From G963668605 sp963668605 (GTDB lineage: Bacteria > Acidobacteriota > Terriglobia > Bryobacterales > Bryobacteraceae), in contig OY764903.1 in the NCBI GenBank assembly GCA_963668605.1, forward strand, positions 3,348,001 to 3,412,000: a stretch of DNA of 64,000 nucleotides, given 5' to 3'. Positions 59,652 through 64,000 of this stretch are shown one piece after another. Below the pieces are notes generated by a model. The model was not told where the DNA came from. It saw only the letters and a list, made by a program, of their open reading frames with translations, and made no database searches. The stretch's first letter is position 1. Each line of letters begins with the position of its first letter. The position numbers and the translations under genes are program-made.

Positions 59652-59697
59652 GCGCGGTTGCCCGGCGTCGAACCGGGCAACCGCGCCACCGTTTTTT
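59652..59697 (+). terminator. Rho-independent terminator after atpE
   Basis: GCGCGGTTGCCCGG (59652-59665) and CCGGGCAACCGCGC (59673-59686) form a perfect 14-bp stem with a 7-nt loop, followed by TTTTTT at 59692-59697. This is the clearest terminator in the window. Confidence 0.9.
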
Positions 59698-59704
59698 CCT
59701 CCCC

Positions 59705-60589
59705 ATGAAGCTACAAGGTATCTACCCCCCCATCACGACGCCTTTCGACAGCGAAGGCAATCTCTATAAGGCGAAGCTGCGCCATAACATCGAGAAGTGG
59801 AACCGCACCGGGCTCTCCGGCTATGTGGTCTGCGGCTCGACCGGCGAGAGCGTCTTTTTGACGACAGAAGAGAAGTTGGAGTTGTGGGCGCTCGCCGCCG
59901 AGTACACCGCGCCGGAGAAGACTCTGCTCGCAGGTACGGGCGTCGAAAGTGTACGCGAAACCGTGTGGCTGACCAACAAGGCCGCAGAGTTAGGTTACAA
60001 GGCCGCGATGGTGCGCACGCCGCACTATTACAAGAACCTGTTGAACAATACGGCCGCGCAGTGCCTCTATTTCAACGCTGTCGCCGACCAGTCCAAGATC
60101 CCGTTGATGATCTACAACTGGCCGCAGACCACCGGCATCGACATCAGCCCGGAGGCCGTGGCCGCGCTCTCTGAGCACCCGAACATCATCGCCATCAAAG
60201 AGAGTTCCGGCAGCATGGAGAAAGTCCTGCAGATGTTGCGGGAAGTGAAGCCAGGCTTCCAGGTCCTGGTCGGTTCCGCGCCGACGCTGGCGCCATCACT
60301 TGCGGTTGGAGCGGCCGGCGCCGTGCTCGCTTACGCGAACGCAGCGCCCTATTCGACGGTCGCTATTTGGGAAGCTCACCGCTCCCGCGAGACCGAAGCC
60401 GCTATGGACTGGCAGAATCGCATCGGCCGCGCCGCCGTTCTGGTGACCGTGAAGTACGGCATCCCTGGCTTGAAGTACGCCATGGATTTGAACGGCTATT
60501 ATGGCGGGCCTTGCCGCCTGCCGCTTTCGCCCCTGACGCCCGCCGCGAAGCTGGAGATCGAGGCGGCGTTCAAGGATCTGAAGGGCTGA
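59705..60589 (+). CDS. DHDPS-family class I aldolase
   Basis: A 294-residue TIM-barrel enzyme of the DapA/NanA family. The Schiff-base lysine is K165 in IIAIKESSGS and the tyrosine Y137 in LMIYNWPQTTG; the carboxylate-binding GSTGE is at 44-48. YNWPQTTG differs from the YNVPGRT of DapA, so 4-hydroxy-2-oxoglutarate-type or another keto-acid aldolase is likelier than lysine synthesis. The ATG lies 8 nt after the terminator T-run and has no Shine-Dalgarno, which is odd. It overlaps cheB by 20 bp at the 3' ends. Confidence 0.88.
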   Translation: MKLQGIYPPITTPFDSEGNLYKAKLRHNIEKWNRTGLSGYVVCGSTGESVFLTTEEKLELWALAAEYTAPEKTLLAGTGVESVRETVWLTNKAAELGYKAAMVRTPHYYKNLLNNTAAQCLYFNAVADQSKIPLMIYNWPQTTGIDISPEAVAALSEHPNIIAIKESSGSMEKVLQMLREVKPGFQVLVGSAPTLAPSLAVGAAGAVLAYANAAPYSTVAIWEAHRSRETEAAMDWQNRIGRAAVLVTVKYGIPGLKYAMDLNGYYGGPCRLPLSPLTPAAKLEIEAAFKDLKG

Positions 60590-61652
60590 CCGGACGCGGG
60601 CCGGCTGCCAGAACAGCCCCCGCGATTTTCGAAAGCGGCAGCACACGACATGCCGCCCCGAGCTGTATCGCCTCGCGCGGCATACCGAACACGACGCACG
60701 AGGCTTCATCCTGGGCGATGGTCCGCGCACCGGCCTGTTTCATTTTGAGCAGACCTTTGGCGCCGTCGTTGCCCATGCCTGTGAGGATCACGCCGGTTGC
60801 GTGTGAGCCCGCTGCCTCGGCGACGGAAGCGAACAGGACCTCCACCGACGGGCGCTGGTAACAGACCAGCGGGCCGTCTTTCACCACCACCCTGTAGCCA
60901 TCGCCCGCGCGCCGCAGCAACATATGGAAACCGCCGGGCGCGATCAGTGCAAGACCGGGTTCAGCGCGATCTCCATCCTGCGCTTCGCGGACAGAAATGT
61001 GGCAGATCTGATTGAGACGGTTGGCGAAGGCGCGTGAGAATCCGGCAGGGATGTGCTGCGCAATCACGATAGGCGCACAGCGCGCGGGTATCTGCTGCAG
61101 GATGTGTTGGATAGCTTCCGTGCCGCCCGTGGAGGCTCCGATCGCAATTACGCTGGCCGGGGCGGGCTCGGCACTTGGGAGCGGCGCGGAAGCCACAGCC
61201 GGAGCGGTAACCGGGACGGTTCTGCGCGCCGCGGCGGCCGCTCGGATCTTGTGGGCCAGACTGATGCGCAGTTCGCCGACCGAGTAGGGGCCGCCCGGTT
61301 TCGCGAGCACATCGACAGCGCCGCTTTCGATGGCGTCAAGCGTAGCCTGGCAACCCGCCTGACCGAGCGAACTGATCACGATCACAGGCATCGGGCGGTA
61401 GTGCATCAACTTGCGCAGGAAAGTGAGCCCGTCCATGCGCGGCATCTCGATGTCGAGCGTGAGGACATCGGGCGCCAGACTCACAATCTTGTCACGCGCG
61501 ACATAGGGGTCCGGCGCCGAACCGACAACCTCGATGTCGGGAGCGTCTGCGAGAGCATCGGCGAGGATCTTGCGGACGATCGCCGAATCGTCGACGATCA
61601 GCACGCGAATCCGTCGCGCTAGCGGCTGCTGTCCGGGTATAGTTCCAGGCAC
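60570..61652 (-). CDS. cheB: Chemotaxis protein-glutamate methylesterase CheB
   Basis: CheB removes methyl groups (and deamidates) at chemoreceptors. The N-terminal receiver has VLIVDDSAIVRKI and the phosphorylation site in PDVLTLDIEMPRMDG; the C-terminal methylesterase has the catalytic serine in IGASTGGTEAIQHI, the histidine in AQHIPAGFSRAFA and the aspartate in LTGMGNDGAKGL. The start GTG at 61650-61652 is preferred: it is preceded by GGAGGG at 8 nt; the frame stays open to 61793. It overlaps cheX by 34 nt and is the last gene of the che operon. Confidence 0.95.
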   Translation of the reverse strand: MPGTIPGQQPLARRIRVLIVDDSAIVRKILADALADAPDIEVVGSAPDPYVARDKIVSLAPDVLTLDIEMPRMDGLTFLRKLMHYRPMPVIVISSLGQAGCQATLDAIESGAVDVLAKPGGPYSVGELRISLAHKIRAAAAARRTVPVTAPAVASAPLPSAEPAPASVIAIGASTGGTEAIQHILQQIPARCAPIVIAQHIPAGFSRAFANRLNQICHISVREAQDGDRAEPGLALIAPGGFHMLLRRAGDGYRVVVKDGPLVCYQRPSVEVLFASVAEAAGSHATGVILTGMGNDGAKGLLKMKQAGARTIAQDEASCVVFGMPREAIQLGAACRVLPLSKIAGAVLAAGPRPVSPSDP

Positions 61653-62071
61653 ACTTCGAGCCCTCCGCCGTCGATCGCAAACGAGCGCCGGAATACATGG
61701 CCGCTCGTTACAGCGCTGGGTTCCGGCAGGATGCACGGTGCGGCCAGATCGAATGTGGAGTCGCGCTCCAGAATGCTCACAACGGAGCCGCAAACCATAT
61801 TGGCCATCTCGCGGATTACATCGCAGGTCTGCCCTTGCGACAACTCGGCCGGCGTGAGACCCAGAAAGTTCGCGGCAATCTCACGCGCCGCCTCCAGCGA
61901 TACTTCGAGCGTGAAGCGGCCCGGTTGCATGCCGTGGAACTCCAGCGCCGCACGCACCCCGTTCTGGATTGGACACTCGCCGCTCCCCGGCAACGCATCG
62001 GCGAAAAACATGGTACCCAGCACCGCCTCGGTCGAAGATTCCAACGCCTGCAAAATATTCGCTTCACTCAT
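61619..62071 (-). CDS. cheX: CheX-like chemotaxis phosphatase
   Basis: A 150-residue protein of the CheC/CheX/FliY class, which dephosphorylates CheY-P. The phosphatase helix motif E-x2-N is in CDVIREMANMVCGSVVS. MSEANILQALESSTEAVLG at the start. A single ExxN and the short length fit CheX rather than CheC. ATG 62071 chosen; 8 nt overlap with cheY, and 34 nt with cheB. Confidence 0.85.
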   Translation of the reverse strand: MSEANILQALESSTEAVLGTMFFADALPGSGECPIQNGVRAALEFHGMQPGRFTLEVSLEAAREIAANFLGLTPAELSQGQTCDVIREMANMVCGSVVSILERDSTFDLAAPCILPEPSAVTSGHVFRRSFAIDGGGLEVCLELYPDSSR

Positions 62072-62450
62072 GGGACACCCCCAATACCGTCTCAATCTCC
62101 TGCCGCAGCGTTTCCGGCGTGAAGGGCTTCTTTACATACCCACGAGCGCCCAATTCCAGCATCTGGCGCATGCGCACCTCCGTCGAATCCGTCGAAATCA
62201 CGATCACCGGGAGTGCGCGCAGCAGATCGCTCTCGTGCAACCGGCGCAGCAATTGCACCCCGCTCATACGCGGCATGTTGATATCGGTCAGCACCAGATC
62301 GACGCAATTCCGCTCCAGAACCTCCAAAGCCTCCGCGCCGTCGGAAGCCTCCAGGCACAGACTAGTCTCCAAACCGGAGACCTCCATCACGCGCCGGATA
62401 AAAGACCGCATCGCCGGCGAATCGTCCACAATCAGTACCGAGAAAGCCAT
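62064..62450 (-). CDS. cheY: Chemotaxis response regulator CheY
   Basis: A 128-residue single-domain receiver: acidic pocket FSVLIVDDSPAMRSF, phosphorylation aspartate in LVLTDINMPRMSGVQLLRRL, switch Thr/Ser in VIVISTDSTEV and the lysine in YVKKPFTPETL. The length and lack of output domain identify CheY, which acts on the flagellar switch. ATG 62450 chosen. It overlaps cheX by 8 nt and follows cheD by 7 nt. Confidence 0.92.
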   Translation of the reverse strand: MAFSVLIVDDSPAMRSFIRRVMEVSGLETSLCLEASDGAEALEVLERNCVDLVLTDINMPRMSGVQLLRRLHESDLLRALPVIVISTDSTEVRMRQMLELGARGYVKKPFTPETLRQEIETVLGVSHE

Positions 62451-62457
62451 GGCTAGC

Positions 62458-62940
62458 CTACAATCTCCGTTCGGGAATTCCCGGAATCCGCAGAAAACAC
62501 TGCCCCGACGCCACGTCGAGACGTATCGTGCGCGACACCGAGCCGCCCACATCCTCGCCCGTCATCATTGCGCCCGCCTTCCACAGCAGCTTGCGGGCCG
62601 CCAGACAGTTACGCTTCCCGATGTTGAAAACACCTTCGGGATCCATCACCTGCGAGCCGCCAGCCGCCCAGATCTTCAGTCTGCGGCGCTCGGCTCCGTT
62701 CTCCAGCACCATCCGGAACAGTAATGGGATTCCCGTGTCGGCAAACATCCAGGGATTGCGCTCCGCCTTGCCAGCATCCAGAGAAGATTCCGGCAACATA
62801 AAGTGCACCAATCCACCCACGCCGTTCACCGGGTCACACAAGGCGATCGCCACGCAGGAGCCTAACGCGTACGTCACCAGCGAACTCTGCGCGCCTTGCG
62901 AGATTTTGCCGTCGGCCACGCCCACCACAAGCTGAGTCAT
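62458..62940 (-). CDS. cheD: Chemoreceptor glutamine deamidase CheD
   Basis: A 160-residue CheD: starts MTQLVVGVADGKISQGAQSS; catalytic C29 in YALGSCVAIALCDPV and H46 in GLVHFMLPES; later FNIGKRNCLAARKLLW. CheD deamidates receptor glutamines and is often stimulated by CheX/CheC. Its ATG overlaps the cheR stop (ATGA), so translation is coupled. Confidence 0.93.
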   Translation of the reverse strand: MTQLVVGVADGKISQGAQSSLVTYALGSCVAIALCDPVNGVGGLVHFMLPESSLDAGKAERNPWMFADTGIPLLFRMVLENGAERRRLKIWAAGGSQVMDPEGVFNIGKRNCLAARKLLWKAGAMMTGEDVGGSVSRTIRLDVASGQCFLRIPGIPERRL

Positions 62941-63815
62941 CAGGAAGCATTTCCATTCCGGCGCCGCGACCCGTTTCCGTTTCGGTAAACGGCCGGCTGC
63001 ACATAGTCGAGCGGATGACGGATCCCCGTCAGGCTTTCGGCGTGACCCACGAACAGATAGCCGCCCGGCTCGAGACACGCTGCCAGCCGGTTGACCAGCG
63101 TCTCCTGCGTCGCCACGTCAAAGTAGATCATCACGTTGCGGCAAAAGATGAGCGAAAAAGGGCCCAGCGCCGGAAGCGGCTCCACCAGATTCAAGCGCCG
63201 GAACTCGACCATCTCCCGCACCTCCGGCCGCAGCTTGAACAAGCCCTCGGATTGCCGCTCCCCACGCAGAAAGTAGCTGCGCTGGAGTTTTGGATCGAGC
63301 GCTGTGATGCGCTCGGCTGCATACACGCCTGCTGAGGCGAGCTTTAATACTTTCGTCGAGATGTCGGTCGCCAGAATCCGCACCTGCCGCCCAGCCTGCG
63401 CACCCAGAGCCTCGAGCAGCGCCAGCGCTATCGAGTACGGCTCCTCACCGCTCGAACACGCCGCACTCCACACGTTGAAGCGGTCGCGCGCCTGCAACTC
63501 GGGCAACGCCCGGCGCCGCAGAAAGTCGAAATGCGCCGGTTCCCGAAAGAACGAGGTATGGTTGGTCGCCAGCGCGTCGATCAGCCCGATTAGTGTCTCG
63601 CCCGAACGGTCAGCCTCGACCAGTTTGAAATAGTCGCTAAACGAAACCATGCTCAGTTCGCGCAGCTTCTTGCGCAGCCGCGCCGAGACCAATTCCTCTT
63701 TCCCTTTGCGCAAGTCGAGCCCGAACTTCTGTTTGGCGAGTGCGCTGAAGCGCTCGAAGTCGCGCGAGGAGAGCGACTCGCTCTCGTCCGCCAGATAGCG
63801 CGGAGGAGCCGGCAT
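62940..63815 (-). CDS. cheR: Chemoreceptor methyltransferase CheR
   Basis: CheR adds methyl groups to chemoreceptors using SAM. The 291 residues have an N-terminal helical domain (DFERFSALAKQKFGLDLRKG), TNHTSFFREPAHFDFLRRRA, SAM-binding WSAACSSGEEPYSIALALLE, and SLIFCRNVMIYFDVATQE with GGYLFVGHAESL. The ATG at 63815 overlaps the cheA stop by one base (TGATG); an adjacent GTG at 63818 is the alternative. It opens towards cheD in a coupled row. Confidence 0.94.
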   Translation of the reverse strand: MPAPPRYLADESESLSSRDFERFSALAKQKFGLDLRKGKEELVSARLRKKLRELSMVSFSDYFKLVEADRSGETLIGLIDALATNHTSFFREPAHFDFLRRRALPELQARDRFNVWSAACSSGEEPYSIALALLEALGAQAGRQVRILATDISTKVLKLASAGVYAAERITALDPKLQRSYFLRGERQSEGLFKLRPEVREMVEFRRLNLVEPLPALGPFSLIFCRNVMIYFDVATQETLVNRLAACLEPGGYLFVGHAESLTGIRHPLDYVQPAVYRNGNGSRRRNGNAS

Positions 63816-64000
63816 CACGCCGCCAGCTCGCGCCGGCTAAGGAGACCCGTCACGTCGAGGATCAGCCCCACTCGGCCGTCTCCCAGAATCGCCCCTCCCG
63901 CGATGCCCGGCACGTTTCCGAACGTCTCGCCCAGACTCTTAATGACGACCTCCTGCTTGCCGATCAACTCGTCCACCATCACGCAGAAGAGCCTGTCCTC
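63815..64000 (-). CDS. cheA: Chemotaxis histidine kinase CheA, C-terminal fragment
   Basis: The 61 last residues before the stop are in frame from the right edge: FCVMVDELIGKQEVVIKSLG, TFGNVPGIAGGAILGDGRVG and LILDVTGLLSRRELAA. This is the CheW-like regulatory domain at the C-terminus of CheA, though a CheW protein would end similarly. Its stop overlaps the cheR start. Most of the gene lies outside the window. Confidence 0.75.
   Translation of the reverse strand, partial: EDRLFCVMVDELIGKQEVVIKSLGETFGNVPGIAGGAILGDGRVGLILDVTGLLSRRELAA

Overview
The window is GC-rich, gene-dense bacterial chromosome. Acidobacteriota, probably the Solibacter/Bryobacter branch, fits best: there is an Oar-like TonB receptor with a carboxypeptidase-regulatory N-terminus, small exported proteins starting PDFSGEW after the signal peptide, an F0 ATPase operon (atpZ-atpI-atpB-atpE) separate from F1, and an RNA polymerase beta subunit with a cysteine-rich insertion. 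This placement is inferred from gene content; no database search was run.

Layout. 1-13717 (minus strand): the transcription/translation block tRNA-Tyr, tRNA-Thr, tuf, rpmG, tRNA-Trp, secE, nusG, rplK, rplA, rplJ, rplL, rpoB, rpoC, with rpoC cut by the left edge. 13981-16425: three accessory genes (an exported protein, a DUF423 protein and a small zinc-finger protein), then two more tRNAs (Thr, Gly) that probably once belonged to the same tRNA-tuf operon. 16426-21124: an exported PD40/CxxCH/TPR protein, a CDF metal exporter and a polyprenyl-phosphate sugar transferase. 21514-26767: a complete iscR-iscS-iscU-iscA-hscB-hscA-iscX operon without a ferredoxin gene, with a sigma70-like promoter and a textbook IscR type 1 half-palindrome. 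26780-30781: rpmI-rplT, a ZapB-like coiled coil, zapA, and convergent lptD. 30842-40549: RDD protein, pgi, a YprB-like exonuclease coupled to an ABC-F ATPase, a cluster of tandem hairpins, and the large TonB-dependent receptor. 40939-46909: pheST, a group IIC-like intron on the opposite strand, and an isolated nuoB. 46912-53389: pgeF, a DksA-like zinc-finger protein, and a translationally coupled trio of molybdopterin oxidoreductase, lipoprotein and GT-C-like membrane protein. 53463-57556: pcrA/uvrD, a tiny basic protein and an APC permease. 57629-59697: two copies of a palindromic repeat, then the F0 operon closed by a strong terminator. 59705-64000: a DHDPS-family aldolase and the chemotaxis operon cheA-cheR-cheD-cheY-cheX-cheB, entering from the right edge with partial cheA.

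Most genes are housekeeping. The points that stand out are: the eight-cysteine insertion in RpoB; an HscB with a human-like tetracysteine head; the group IIC-like intron seated exactly at the base of a 27-bp perfect inverted repeat whose relatives recur 11 kb away; four consecutive tetraloop hairpins at 36391-36486; and a beta-rich domain apparently shared by two adjacent coupled proteins of unknown role next to a molybdoenzyme. I saw no CRISPR array, prophage, transposase or recognisable defence system.
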